The position numbers were made by a program, and so were the translations under genes. 64,000 nucleotides of DNA from Pseudarthrobacter chlorophenolicus (GTDB taxonomy: Bacteria > Actinomycetota > Actinomycetes > Actinomycetales > Micrococcaceae), in contig NZ_JZTW01000012.1 in assembly GCF_000962805.1 (NCBI RefSeq), forward strand, positions 1 through 64,000, read 5' to 3'. The notes below the pieces were generated by a model that ran no database searches, had not been told where the DNA came from, and saw only the letters and a list, made by a program, of their open reading frames with translations. Of this stretch, positions 52,847-61,110 are shown piece by piece (within the stretch, counting starts at the first letter, position 1; each line of letters starts with the position of its first letter).

Positions 52847-53893
52847 TCAGGCGGCCGGAACCGCCACCGTCGCGAGGATGGCCGCGTGGTCCGTGCCCGG
52901 TACCCTGTGGACCTGGTAGCCACTGCTGCCAACCCGGGGACTTGTCACCATGTGGTCGATGGCGATGCCGGGCAGGCGCGTGCCATCCATGGGCCACGTT
53001 GGCAGGAGCCTGGACCCGGAGGCGGCGGCCACGTCCACCAGGCGTTCCTCTCCGGCATGGAGAAGGTTGCGGAACTCGGCATGGTCGTACGTGGCGTTGA
53101 AGTCGCCCATCAGCAGCCTGTGGCCGGGCCGTTCCGCCAACCGGGACAAGGCCTTGAGGTCGCTCCGCCATTGGCCCACCCGGGTGTCCACCGGGGGCAG
53201 GGTATGGACGTTGGTCAGTTCCAGGACGGCGCTGGCACCGCCTCCAACTGAACCGCCGGCCGTGAGCCTGACCGTCGGCATCAGGAACGGGGTGTCCGGC
53301 AGCAAACCCACCGGCTCCAGCGGATGGCTGGAGTAAAAGGCGTACCCTGCGCCGTCATCCGTGGGCTGGCTGATCCGGTGGGGCAGCAGCGCGTCGAGGC
53401 CTTCGGCGGCCAGGCCATCCTGCAGGCCCTGTGAGTGTTCCTGGATGGCGAGGAGCGCCACCTTCTTCTCCCTCACCAGCCGGACAATGGTGGCAGCATC
53501 AGCCCTGCCAAACAGGGAATTGATGCTCATGACGGTCAGCTCCACCGTGGCCGGCGGCTGCTGCTCTGCAGGCGACGCCGCCGGCGCTGCGGCAGCGGCG
53601 CTCCTGGGGCGGGCGATGTCCAGGGGAAAGAGCCAGAAAAGCTGGCACACCAGGAGCGCTGCCGCCACCAGCTGCGGCCACCTCCGGCGTCCGAACAATG
53701 ACAGGACCAAGGCACCGCCCGCCGGTACCGCCAGCCACGGCGTGAAGGCGAGCAACTGGACCACCAGCACCGGCCACTCCCCGCCGACAGCCCGGAAAAC
53801 GGACATCACCAGCACCGGCACTGCGGCCAGGAGCGACAACCACATGCACACCCTGGAGAGGCGCGAGGGGACCCGCTGGCCTGAAGCAGTCAT
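52847..53893 (-). CDS. Endonuclease/exonuclease/phosphatase family protein with N-terminal membrane helices
   Basis: A 348-residue membrane-anchored protein. Three hydrophobic segments (about 13-35, 40-65 and 70-90) are followed by an EEP domain outside the membrane. LTVMSINSLFGRADA, LLAIQEHSQGL with the metal-binding glutamate, LTNVHTLPP, LLMGDFNATYDHAEF and GIAIDHMVTS carry the catalytic Glu, Asp-x-Asn and Asp-His motifs. The substrate could be nucleic acid, phospholipid or an inositol phosphate. I chose ATG at 53893 because TAGACT on the minus strand (53906-53901) ends seven bases before it; the longer frame to 54004 overlaps the ileS promoter region. Confidence 0.86.
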   Translation of the reverse strand: MTASGQRVPSRLSRVCMWLSLLAAVPVLVMSVFRAVGGEWPVLVVQLLAFTPWLAVPAGGALVLSLFGRRRWPQLVAAALLVCQLFWLFPLDIARPRSAAAAAPAASPAEQQPPATVELTVMSINSLFGRADAATIVRLVREKKVALLAIQEHSQGLQDGLAAEGLDALLPHRISQPTDDGAGYAFYSSHPLEPVGLLPDTPFLMPTVRLTAGGSVGGGASAVLELTNVHTLPPVDTRVGQWRSDLKALSRLAERPGHRLLMGDFNATYDHAEFRNLLHAGEERLVDVAAASGSRLLPTWPMDGTRLPGIAIDHMVTSPRVGSSGYQVHRVPGTDHAAILATVAVPAA

Positions 53894-54004
53894 GGGACTG
53901 AGTCTAGGCACTGCCGGCGCCGGAAACCGCGGCTGACCGGTACGCCGGCAACGGGCAACCCCGGGGAATGGAAATGCACGTGGACCCGATAGTAGACTCG
54001 TCAA

Positions 54005-54265
54005 AGGCTATGACCCGGCAATCACCGGTGAGCTTCCGGAAGAACGCATCATCCGCCGTCCGCGGGGGTGCCGGTAGAACCGGACGGGTAAGCCCGTTAC
54101 AGCAGTAATGAGTGGCCGGGGCAGCACCGTTCCTGTGGAACACGCCGCGCCGGTAAGTGAGGTGGTACCGCGGTAAGCGTGCAGTCCCAGGACCGCACGG
54201 CAAGCCGTCCTCGCATCCCGGAAAGTGTCCGGCAACTGCCGGTTCGCCCAGCTCAACCCAGGATG
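54005..54265 (+). promoter_or_regulatory. T-box riboswitch of ileS (translational type)
   Basis: A leader of about 260 nt that senses uncharged tRNA-Ile. TAGACT (53993-53998) is a likely -10. The specifier ATC (isoleucine) lies at 54021-54023 within the stem I loop GGCAATCACCGG, and the stem II and III segments ACCGGACGGGTAAGCCCG are conserved in actinobacteria. The T-box GGTGGTACCGCGG at 54161-54173 is unmistakable; its TGGT can pair with the ACCA end of tRNA. No T run follows. CATCC (54214-54218) can pair with GGATG (54261-54265), which covers the ribosome site, so control of translation is likely. Confidence 0.93.
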
Positions 54266-54271
54266 TCGAGA

Positions 54272-57200
54272 ATGACGTATTATCCCAAGGCCTCAGCCTC
54301 CACCAGCGGCGGCCCATCCGACGGCCGCGCAGGCGTTTCCGCCTCCGTGAAGTTTCCGGAGATCGAAGAACGCATCCTGAAGTATTGGGACCGGGACGGC
54401 ACCTTCCAGGCCAGCATCGACCAGCGCAGCGCCGACCTGCCCGGCGGCGAACCCGGCAGCAACGAATTCGTGTTCTACGATGGTCCGCCGTTCGCCAACG
54501 GCCTCCCGCACTACGGCCACCTGCTGACCGGCTACGCCAAGGACCTGGTGGGCCGGTTCCAGACCCAGCGCGGCAAGCGTGTTGAGCGGCGCTTCGGCTG
54601 GGACACCCATGGCCTCCCGGCTGAACTTGAAGCCATGAAGCAGCTGGGCATGACCGACAAGACCCAGATCGAAGCCATGGGCATCGACAAATTCAACGAT
54701 GCCTGCCGCGCCTCCGTGATGAAGTACGCCGATGAATGGCGCGCGTACGTCACCCGCCAGGCGCGCTGGGTGGACTTCGACAACGACTACAAGACGCTCA
54801 ATGTTGAGTACATGGAGTCCGTCCTCTGGGCCTTCAAACAGCTCCACGAGAAGGGCCTCACCTATAACGGCTACCGCGTCCTGCCGTACTGCTGGAAGGA
54901 CGAGACACCGCTGTCCAACCACGAGCTGCGCATGGATGACGACGTCTACAAGAACCGCCAGGACCAGACCGTCACGGTCACGTTCCCCATCCTCGCGGGC
55001 GATTCCGAGCTCTCCCGCCAGCTGGCAGGGGTACAGGCCCTCGCCTGGACCACCACCCCGTGGACCCTCCCCACCAACGCCGCGCTCGCCGTCGGGCCTT
55101 CCATCACGTACGCCGTGCTGCCCGCCGGGCCCAACGGCATCAAAGCGGCATCCGCCGATGCCCCTGTGGCCGGCACCTTCCTGCTGGCTGCAGACCTCAT
55201 CTCCGCCTACGCCAAGGACCTCGGCTACGACGGATTCGAAGATGCGGAAGCGGCCGTGGTGTCCACCCACACCGGTACCGAACTTGAGGGACTTCAGTAC
55301 CAGCGGCTCTGGGACGATTTCAGCGACAACGAAAAGTACGGCATGGAGAACGCCTGGCGCTTCCTTGTGGCCGACTACGTGACCACCACTGACGGCACCG
55401 GCATCGTCCACCAGGCTCCCGCCTATGGTGAAGACGACCAGAAGGTGTGTGAGGAAGCGGGCATCCCCGTGGTCCTCTCCGTCGACGAAGGCGCAAAGTT
55501 CCTGCCGCTGTTCAAGCACGGCGACCTCCACGACATCGCCGGCCTGCAGGTCTTCGAGGCCAACAAGCCCATCACCCAGGTGCTCCGCGCCCAGGGCCGG
55601 CTGGTCCGCCAGGCCAGTTACGAGCACAGCTACCCGCACTGCTGGCGGTGCCGCAACCCGCTGATCTACCGTGCGGTCTCCTCGTGGTACGTGGAGGTCA
55701 CCAAGTTCAAGGACCGCATGTCCGAACTGAACCAGGAGATCAACTGGATCCCGGGCAACGTCAAGGACGGGCAGTTCGGCAAGTGGCTCGCCAACGCGCG
55801 CGATTGGTCCATCAGCCGCAACCGCTACTGGGGCAGCCCCATCCCGGTGTGGCAGTCCAGCGACCCCGAATACCCGCGCACCGACGTTTACGGCTCCCTC
55901 GCGGAGATCGAAGCGGACTTTGGCCGGCTGCCCCTGAACAAAGACGGCCAGGTGGACCTGCACCGGCCGTTCATCGACGAACTGACCCGGCCCAACCCGG
56001 ACGATCCCCGCACCCCCGAAGAGGGGCAGTCCGTGATGCGGCGCGTGGAGGACGTGCTGGATGTCTGGTTCGATTCCGGCTCCATGCCGTACGGCCAGGT
56101 CCACTACCCGTTCGAGAACGAAGCGTGGTTCGATACCCACAACCCTGCGGACTTCATCGTGGAGTACATCGGCCAGACGCGCGGCTGGTTCTACATGCTG
56201 CACATCCTGTCCACCGCTCTGTTCGACCGGCCTGCGTTCCGCAACGTCATCAGCCACGGCATCGTGCTCGGCTCCGACGGACAGAAGATGTCCAAGAGCC
56301 TGCGCAACTACCCGGACGTCTCCGAGGTCCTGGACCGCGACGGTTCCGACGCCATGCGCTGGTTCCTGATGTCCAGCCCCATCCTGCGCGGCGGCAACCT
56401 GATCGTCACCGAACAGGGCATCCGCGACGGCGTCCGCCAGGTCATCCTGCCGCTGTGGAACGTGTACAGCTTCTTCACGCTTTACACCAACGCTGCCGGG
56501 GGCGGCGACGGCTACGACGCGAAGCTCCGCTACGACGGCTACGCGGACACCCTGGACCAGTACCTCCTGGCCAATACCGGAGACCTGGTCCGCACCATGA
56601 CGGAGCGGCTGGACGATTACGACATCTCGGGTGCCTGCGACGCGCTGCGCAGCTACCTGGACATGCTCACCAACTGGTACGTCCGCCGCAGCCGCCAGCG
56701 GTTCTTCGACGAGGACGTGGACGCGTTCGACGCCCTCTACACGGCGCTGGAAACCGTGTCCCGGGCCTCGGCTTCTCTGCTGCCGCTGGTCACCGAGGAA
56801 ATTTGGCGCGGCCTGACCGGCGGCCGTTCCGTGCACCTGGCCGACTGGCCGGAGGCAAGCCTCTTCCCGGCCAACCCGGGCCTCGTTGACGCCATGGACA
56901 AGGTGCAGCAGATCTGCTCCACCGGATCCTCGCTCCGCAAGGCCGCCAACCTGCGTGTCCGCCTGCCGCTGCAGGAACTCACCGTAGTGGCACCCGGTGC
57001 GGACTCGCTGGAAGGCTTCGCCTCCGTCGTCGCGGACGAACTGAACATCCGCTCCGTCCGGCTCCTCGACGCCGCCACTGCCTCCCCGGAGGAGTTCGGC
57101 ATCCAGCAGAAGCTGGTGGTCAACGCCCGCGCCGCAGGGCCGCGCCTTGGCAAGAACGTCCAGCTGGCCATCAAGGGCTCAAAGTCAGGCGACTGGTCTG

Positions 57201-57613
57201 TCGATGACTCGGGCGTCGTCACCGCCGGGGGCCTGCAGCTTGAGCCGCAGGAATACACCCTGGAGACGGTGGTTGCAGAGTCCGACGGCGGTGCTGCCGC
57301 TTCCTCCGCGTCGTCTGCTGTCGCAGTCCTGCCCGGCGGCGGCTTCGTCGTCCTCAACACCGAGGTCACCAAGGAGCTTGAAGCCGAAGGCCTGGCCCGC
57401 GATATGGTCCGCGCCATCCAGCAGGCCCGCAAGGACGCCGGGCTCAACGTCAGCGACCGAATCCGGACCACCGTCACTGCCGCGCAGAACGTCGTGGACG
57501 CCCTGCGGGCAAACGCGGAACTGGTCAAGGGGGAGACACTGACTGTAGACCTGACGGCCGAACCGGCAGATGTGCCCGAGCCCGCCGTCGTCGTTGAAAA
57601 AGTGGAGGCCTGA
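54272..57613 (+). CDS. ileS: Isoleucyl-tRNA synthetase (long, eukaryote-like type)
   Basis: A 1113-residue class Ia synthetase that charges tRNA-Ile. The HIGH motif is HYGH at 80-83 in [21 protein letters not shown] and the KMSKS motif is [13 protein letters not shown] near 671. The editing domain has [20 protein letters not shown]. The length (versus about 940 in E. coli) and the C-terminal domain with LAREMVR-like [18 protein letters not shown] are those of the eukaryote-like IleS2 type common in actinobacteria and linked to mupirocin tolerance. ATG at 54272 has AGGA eight bases upstream. A T-box leader controls it, and folC follows three bases later. Confidence 0.97.
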   Translation: MTYYPKASASTSGGPSDGRAGVSASVKFPEIEERILKYWDRDGTFQASIDQRSADLPGGEPGSNEFVFYDGPPFANGLPHYGHLLTGYAKDLVGRFQTQRGKRVERRFGWDTHGLPAELEAMKQLGMTDKTQIEAMGIDKFNDACRASVMKYADEWRAYVTRQARWVDFDNDYKTLNVEYMESVLWAFKQLHEKGLTYNGYRVLPYCWKDETPLSNHELRMDDDVYKNRQDQTVTVTFPILAGDSELSRQLAGVQALAWTTTPWTLPTNAALAVGPSITYAVLPAGPNGIKAASADAPVAGTFLLAADLISAYAKDLGYDGFEDAEAAVVSTHTGTELEGLQYQRLWDDFSDNEKYGMENAWRFLVADYVTTTDGTGIVHQAPAYGEDDQKVCEEAGIPVVLSVDEGAKFLPLFKHGDLHDIAGLQVFEANKPITQVLRAQGRLVRQASYEHSYPHCWRCRNPLIYRAVSSWYVEVTKFKDRMSELNQEINWIPGNVKDGQFGKWLANARDWSISRNRYWGSPIPVWQSSDPEYPRTDVYGSLAEIEADFGRLPLNKDGQVDLHRPFIDELTRPNPDDPRTPEEGQSVMRRVEDVLDVWFDSGSMPYGQVHYPFENEAWFDTHNPADFIVEYIGQTRGWFYMLHILSTALFDRPAFRNVISHGIVLGSDGQKMSKSLRNYPDVSEVLDRDGSDAMRWFLMSSPILRGGNLIVTEQGIRDGVRQVILPLWNVYSFFTLYTNAAGGGDGYDAKLRYDGYADTLDQYLLANTGDLVRTMTERLDDYDISGACDALRSYLDMLTNWYVRRSRQRFFDEDVDAFDALYTALETVSRASASLLPLVTEEIWRGLTGGRSVHLADWPEASLFPANPGLVDAMDKVQQICSTGSSLRKAANLRVRLPLQELTVVAPGADSLEGFASVVADELNIRSVRLLDAATASPEEFGIQQKLVVNARAAGPRLGKNVQLAIKGSKSGDWSVDDSGVVTAGGLQLEPQEYTLETVVAESDGGAAASSASSAVAVLPGGGFVVLNTEVTKELEAEGLARDMVRAIQQARKDAGLNVSDRIRTTVTAAQNVVDALRANAELVKGETLTVDLTAEPADVPEPAVVVEKVEA

Positions 57614-57616
57614 GGC

Positions 57617-58975
57617 ATGACTGACGAATTTTCCGTTGAAAGTGTCTACGCCGAACTTCTTGGGCGTGCACCGGAAAACAAGATGGAGCCCCGGCTCGCC
57701 CCGCTGTTCCGCGCCATGGATGTCCTCGGTGAGCCCAACAAAGCCTTTCCGATCATCCACATAACCGGAACCAACGGCAAGACCTCCACATCCCGCATGA
57801 TCGAGTCGGTGCTGCGGGCCCAAGGACTGAGCACCGGGCGGTACACCAGCCCGCACCTGTCCAAGGTCACGGAACGGATCAGCATTGACGGGCACCCTGT
57901 CTCCGACGAAACGTTCGTGCGGATCTGGGACGAGATCCGTCCCTACCTGCAGATCGTGGATGCCGAGCTGGAGGCGGAGGGGCAGCCCCGCCTGACGTAC
58001 TTCGAGTGCCTCACCATCCTGGGCTTCGCCATCTTCGCCGACCAGCCCGTCAACGTAGCCATCATCGAAGTGGGCCTGGGCGGCATCACCGACGCCACCA
58101 ACGTGGGCGACGGGCAGGTCTCGGTAATTACCCCGATTTCGCTGGACCACACGGACCTGCTGGGGGACACCACCGAAGACATCGCGCACGAAAAAGCCGG
58201 CATCATCAAGCCCGGCGGCTTCCTGGTCAGCGCCGCGCAGCCCCTGGACGCCGCGCAGGTCCTGCTGGAAAAAGCCAAGGAAGTCGGCGTGCCGTTCCGT
58301 TTCGAGGGCGTGGAGTTCGGCGTCGAATCCCGCACCGTTGCCGTGGGCGGCCAGATGGTCACCATCCAGGGCATCGCCGGGCGCTACCCGGACCTGCTGG
58401 TGCCGCTCCACGGCGCCCACCAGGCGCAGAACGGCGCCGTGGCCGTGGCAGCCCTGGAGGCGTTCTTCGGCGGCGAAAAGGAACTGCCCTTCGACGTCCT
58501 GCAGGAAGGCTTCGCTGCCGCATCCTCGCCCGGCAGGCTGGAAGTGGTGCGGTCTGCGCCCACCATCATCGTGGACGCGGCCCACAACCCTGACGGCATC
58601 AAGGCTTCGGCCGCGGCCCTGAAGGAGGCCTTTACCTTCTCCCGGCTGGTCCCCGTCGTGGGCGTTCTGAAGGAGAAGGACGCGGAGGAGATCCTCCGTG
58701 AACTCAAGGAATCCCTGGGGGACGTGGCAGAGGAATACTGCTTCACGCAGTCCAATTCACCGCGCGCCGTGCCGGCCGCCGAACTGGCGGAGTTGGCCAT
58801 TGACCTCGGCTTTGGCGAGGACAACGTCCACGTGGAGGAAAAGCTCGACGACGCCCTGGAATGGGCGGTGGAACGGGCTGAAGCGAACGACGACCTCTCC
58901 GGCGGCGTGCTGGTCACCGGCTCCATCACCCTCGTGGCCGAGGCCCGCATCCTGCTCGGAAAGACGGAGGCGTAG
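57617..58975 (+). CDS. folC: Folylpolyglutamate synthase/dihydrofolate synthase
   Basis: A 452-residue Mur-ligase-fold enzyme that adds glutamate to dihydropteroate and folates. The P-loop is ITGTNGKTSTSRM (51-57 core), with SPHLSKVTERISIDG as the folate-binding segment. The conserved glutamate and aspartate are in VAIIEVGLGGITDATN, HEKAGIIKPGG carries the lysine, and IIVDAAHNPDGIKASAAAL the C-terminal domain motif. ATG at 57617 is three bases after the ileS stop, so it is under the ileS T-box transcript. The ileS-folC-DUF4233-ndk order matches other actinobacteria. Confidence 0.95.
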   Translation: MTDEFSVESVYAELLGRAPENKMEPRLAPLFRAMDVLGEPNKAFPIIHITGTNGKTSTSRMIESVLRAQGLSTGRYTSPHLSKVTERISIDGHPVSDETFVRIWDEIRPYLQIVDAELEAEGQPRLTYFECLTILGFAIFADQPVNVAIIEVGLGGITDATNVGDGQVSVITPISLDHTDLLGDTTEDIAHEKAGIIKPGGFLVSAAQPLDAAQVLLEKAKEVGVPFRFEGVEFGVESRTVAVGGQMVTIQGIAGRYPDLLVPLHGAHQAQNGAVAVAALEAFFGGEKELPFDVLQEGFAAASSPGRLEVVRSAPTIIVDAAHNPDGIKASAAALKEAFTFSRLVPVVGVLKEKDAEEILRELKESLGDVAEEYCFTQSNSPRAVPAAELAELAIDLGFGEDNVHVEEKLDDALEWAVERAEANDDLSGGVLVTGSITLVAEARILLGKTEA

Positions 58976-58978
58976 CCC

Positions 58979-59437
58979 ATGGCCAGGCTGACCAAAGCCC
59001 AGCGCGAATGGCGCCCGGGCATGCCCAAGAAGCGGCGCTCCACCAAGGTCATGTTCGCCTCGACGGTCCTCCTGCTGGAGGCGTTCGTCATGTTCTTTGC
59101 CACCCTGGCAGTGTTCGGCCTGCGGCGCGGCGAGTTTCCTCCGGCGCTCATCCTGGGTGTCGGGATAGCCCTGAGCGTCGTCATGGTGCTGGCCTGCGCG
59201 TTCCTCCGCAAGCCCTGGGGCATCGGATTGGGCTGGGTGCTGCAGGTGGTGCTGATCCTTACCGGAATTTTCGAACCTGCCATGTTCCTGGTGGGCGCAC
59301 TGTTTGCCATCTGCTGGTGGTATGGCATCCGCACGGGAATCAGGCTGGACCGCGAAGCCGGGCAACGCGAGCGTGAACAGGCCGAGTGGGAAGCAGCAAA
59401 CCCGGACCAGGCCGCCGGATCCGGTCCGGCCCAGTAG
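58979..59437 (+). CDS. DUF4233 family membrane protein
   Basis: A 152-residue protein with four hydrophobic segments: VMFASTVLLLEAFVMFFATLAVFGL, ALILGVGIALSVVMVLACAFL, IGLGWVLQVVLILTGIF and PAMFLVGALFAICWWYGIRTG. This fits the DUF4233 family, found between folC and ndk in actinobacteria and of unknown role. The N-terminus is basic (TKAQREWRPGMPKKRRSTK) and the C-terminal tail acidic. ATG at 58979 starts three bases after the folC stop, so it is cotranscribed. Its constant neighbours suggest a housekeeping role, but none is established. Confidence 0.87.
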   Translation: MARLTKAQREWRPGMPKKRRSTKVMFASTVLLLEAFVMFFATLAVFGLRRGEFPPALILGVGIALSVVMVLACAFLRKPWGIGLGWVLQVVLILTGIFEPAMFLVGALFAICWWYGIRTGIRLDREAGQREREQAEWEAANPDQAAGSGPAQ

Positions 59438-59488
59438 AGCAGTCCCCGTAGACTTGACCCGAAACCCCACCAACGCATTGGAGCAGTT

Positions 59489-59902
59489 GTGACTACTGAG
59501 CGCACCCTCGTCCTGATTAAGCCCGACGGCGTCGCCCGTAACCTCACCGGCGCCATCCTGGCCCGGATCGAAGCCAAGGGCTACGCCCTTGCGGAACTCA
59601 AAAAGGTGGACGCCACCCGCGAGCTCCTGGAGCAGCACTACGAGGAGCACGTGGGCAAGCCGTTCTACGAGCCGCTTGTGGAGTTCATGCTCAGCGGGCC
59701 CGTGGTTGCAGCGATCTTTGAAGGCCACCGCGTCATCGAAGGCTTCCGGTCACTGGCCGGCACCACCGATCCCACAACCGCGGCCCCGGGCACCATCCGT
59801 GGCGACTTCGGCCGGGACTGGGGACTGAAGGTCCAGCAGAACCTGGTGCACGGGTCAGACTCCACGGACTCCGCTGAGCGCGAGATCAAGATCTGGTTCT
59901 AG
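59489..59902 (+). CDS. ndk: Nucleoside diphosphate kinase
   Basis: A 137-residue enzyme that transfers phosphate from ATP to other nucleoside diphosphates. [16 protein letters not shown] opens the protein, [15 protein letters not shown] and GTIRGDFG are conserved, and the phosphorylated histidine is His121 in NLVHGSDS. The length is that of the short bacterial hexameric or tetrameric type. GTG at 59489 has TGGAG upstream. It ends the ileS-folC-DUF4233-ndk run, 51 bases after DUF4233, and is followed by a strong terminator. Confidence 0.97.
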   Translation: MTTERTLVLIKPDGVARNLTGAILARIEAKGYALAELKKVDATRELLEQHYEEHVGKPFYEPLVEFMLSGPVVAAIFEGHRVIEGFRSLAGTTDPTTAAPGTIRGDFGRDWGLKVQQNLVHGSDSTDSAEREIKIWF

Positions 59903-59937
59903 GATCCGCCACCGCGCAGCCGTGGCTGCGCGAGCCA

Positions 59938-59979
59938 ACAGATAAGGCCAATGTTCTTCGGAACATTGGCCTTATCTGT
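59938..59979. terminator. Terminator after ndk with UUCG tetraloop
   Basis: A 19-bp perfect stem (ACAGATAAGGCCAATGTTC and its complement) is capped by TTCG closed by C-G, the stable UUCG tetraloop. It lies between convergent ndk and the VKOR gene and can serve both directions. Confidence 0.93.
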
Positions 59980-60000
59980 TACTTCGAGGGGGCTGGGCGG

Positions 60001-60672
60001 TTAGAAGCCTGACGTGCCGGCGAACACCTGGATGAAGGCGAAGAAGATGCTGGCAATGACGCCCACATAGATCAGCGCCACGATGATCCAGCCCGAATCG
60101 GCCACGACGCGGGCGGCGCCGGACGGGACTGGGATGACCCCGGCCGAGATGTTGCGGATGGTGGTCCAGATGAAGAGCGGGATCATCGCGGCCCAGACGA
60201 TCATGCAGAACGGGCACAGGACATGGATGTCATACAGGGCCTGGGACCACAGCCACACCACGAAGACGAAGCCGAGCGTGACGCCTACCTGCAGCCCGAT
60301 CCAGTACCAGCGCGCGAACGTGGCGCCGGACAGCAGGGCCATACCCACGGTGATGATGATGGCGAACGCCACGATCCCGATGAACATGTTGGGGAAGCCA
60401 AAGAGTGAACTCTGCCAGGTCTTCATCACCTCGCCGCAGGAGATGAACGGATTCACATCGCACACGGTGGTGTGGTTGGGATCCTGCAGCACTGCGAGCT
60501 TTTCCAGGACCAGTGTTCCGGAAGCGAGCCAGCCGATAGCTCCGGTGATTACCAGGAGCCAGCCGAAGGGCCGGTTGCTGGCCATCATTGGCGTGTTTGC
60601 CACCTGGGTGCTGTCCGTGGTGGTGGCCCGCTCCTGGGCTTGCGTGCCGTTGACGGGGGAGATGCTGGGCAT
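60001..60672 (-). CDS. Vitamin K epoxide reductase (VKOR) family protein
   Basis: A 223-residue membrane protein with four or five hydrophobic segments. In actinobacteria VKOR reoxidises DsbA-like proteins using menaquinone, driving disulfide formation outside the membrane. The loop cysteines Cys71 and Cys79 (TVCDVNPFISCGEV) and the active CxxC Cys153/Cys156 (HVLCPFCMIVW) are all present, as is FGFPNMFIGIVAF. A 35-residue polar N-terminus precedes the first helix. No thioredoxin domain is fused, so a separate partner is needed. It is convergent with ndk. Confidence 0.93.
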   Translation of the reverse strand: MPSISPVNGTQAQERATTTDSTQVANTPMMASNRPFGWLLVITGAIGWLASGTLVLEKLAVLQDPNHTTVCDVNPFISCGEVMKTWQSSLFGFPNMFIGIVAFAIIITVGMALLSGATFARWYWIGLQVGVTLGFVFVVWLWSQALYDIHVLCPFCMIVWAAMIPLFIWTTIRNISAGVIPVPSGAARVVADSGWIIVALIYVGVIASIFFAFIQVFAGTSGF

Positions 60673-61110
60673 TGGTATGGCGTCCTTTTCGTCCGGTGCT
60701 CCTGAGCCTGATTGTAACGCCGGCGGCTGGAGGGAACGCCCAGGAAACAGAAAGCTTCCGGCACCTTCCCGCGTGATTTACCCCGCGTATGAGAGAATGA
60801 ACGTGGCTGGAAGCCGAACCACATTCGGCCTCCGGTCCGGTGGTTTGTTCCCAAGACCGCCAATGACGAGCAGGGCAGGCTTCGGATCTTTCCGACACTC
60901 CCGCAACTCCATTGGACGGCACCTGGTTGTGACGTGTAGAACAACGGGTTTCAGAACGTTCCGCTGGCTCCTACGGGCTGCCGCACCCCAATGCCGGTGC
61001 GAACCTGGGAGTATCCACTTGACTTCTGTCAGCGCCTGCGGGTTTTGACAATATGTGCCCCAATGGGTGCCGGATGTGGCGGTACGTCAGGGGCAGGAGT
61101 GTTGCCACAG
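60673..61110 (+). other. Long upstream region of the RNase E gene
   Basis: A 438-base gene-free region between the divergent VKOR and rne genes. It contains hairpins GCCGAA/TTCGGC (60813-60829) and CGCACC/GGTGCG (60982-61001). TTGACT (61019-61024) and TTGACA (61045-61050) resemble -35 elements but lack a good -10 at the right distance. A long rne leader, as found in other bacteria where RNase E controls its own mRNA, is possible. An ORF over 60083-61048 has no sign of coding. Confidence 0.5.

Noticed and set aside
54293..56836. Very long open frame (847 codons) antisense to ileS
   Set aside because: It mirrors the codon structure of ileS in high-GC DNA, has no ribosome site and resembles no family. 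The plus-strand frame has all synthetase motifs.
60083..61048. Plus-strand ORF across the VKOR gene and the rne upstream region
   Set aside because: The first half is antisense to VKOR and the rest is Arg/Ser-rich without family features or a ribosome site.
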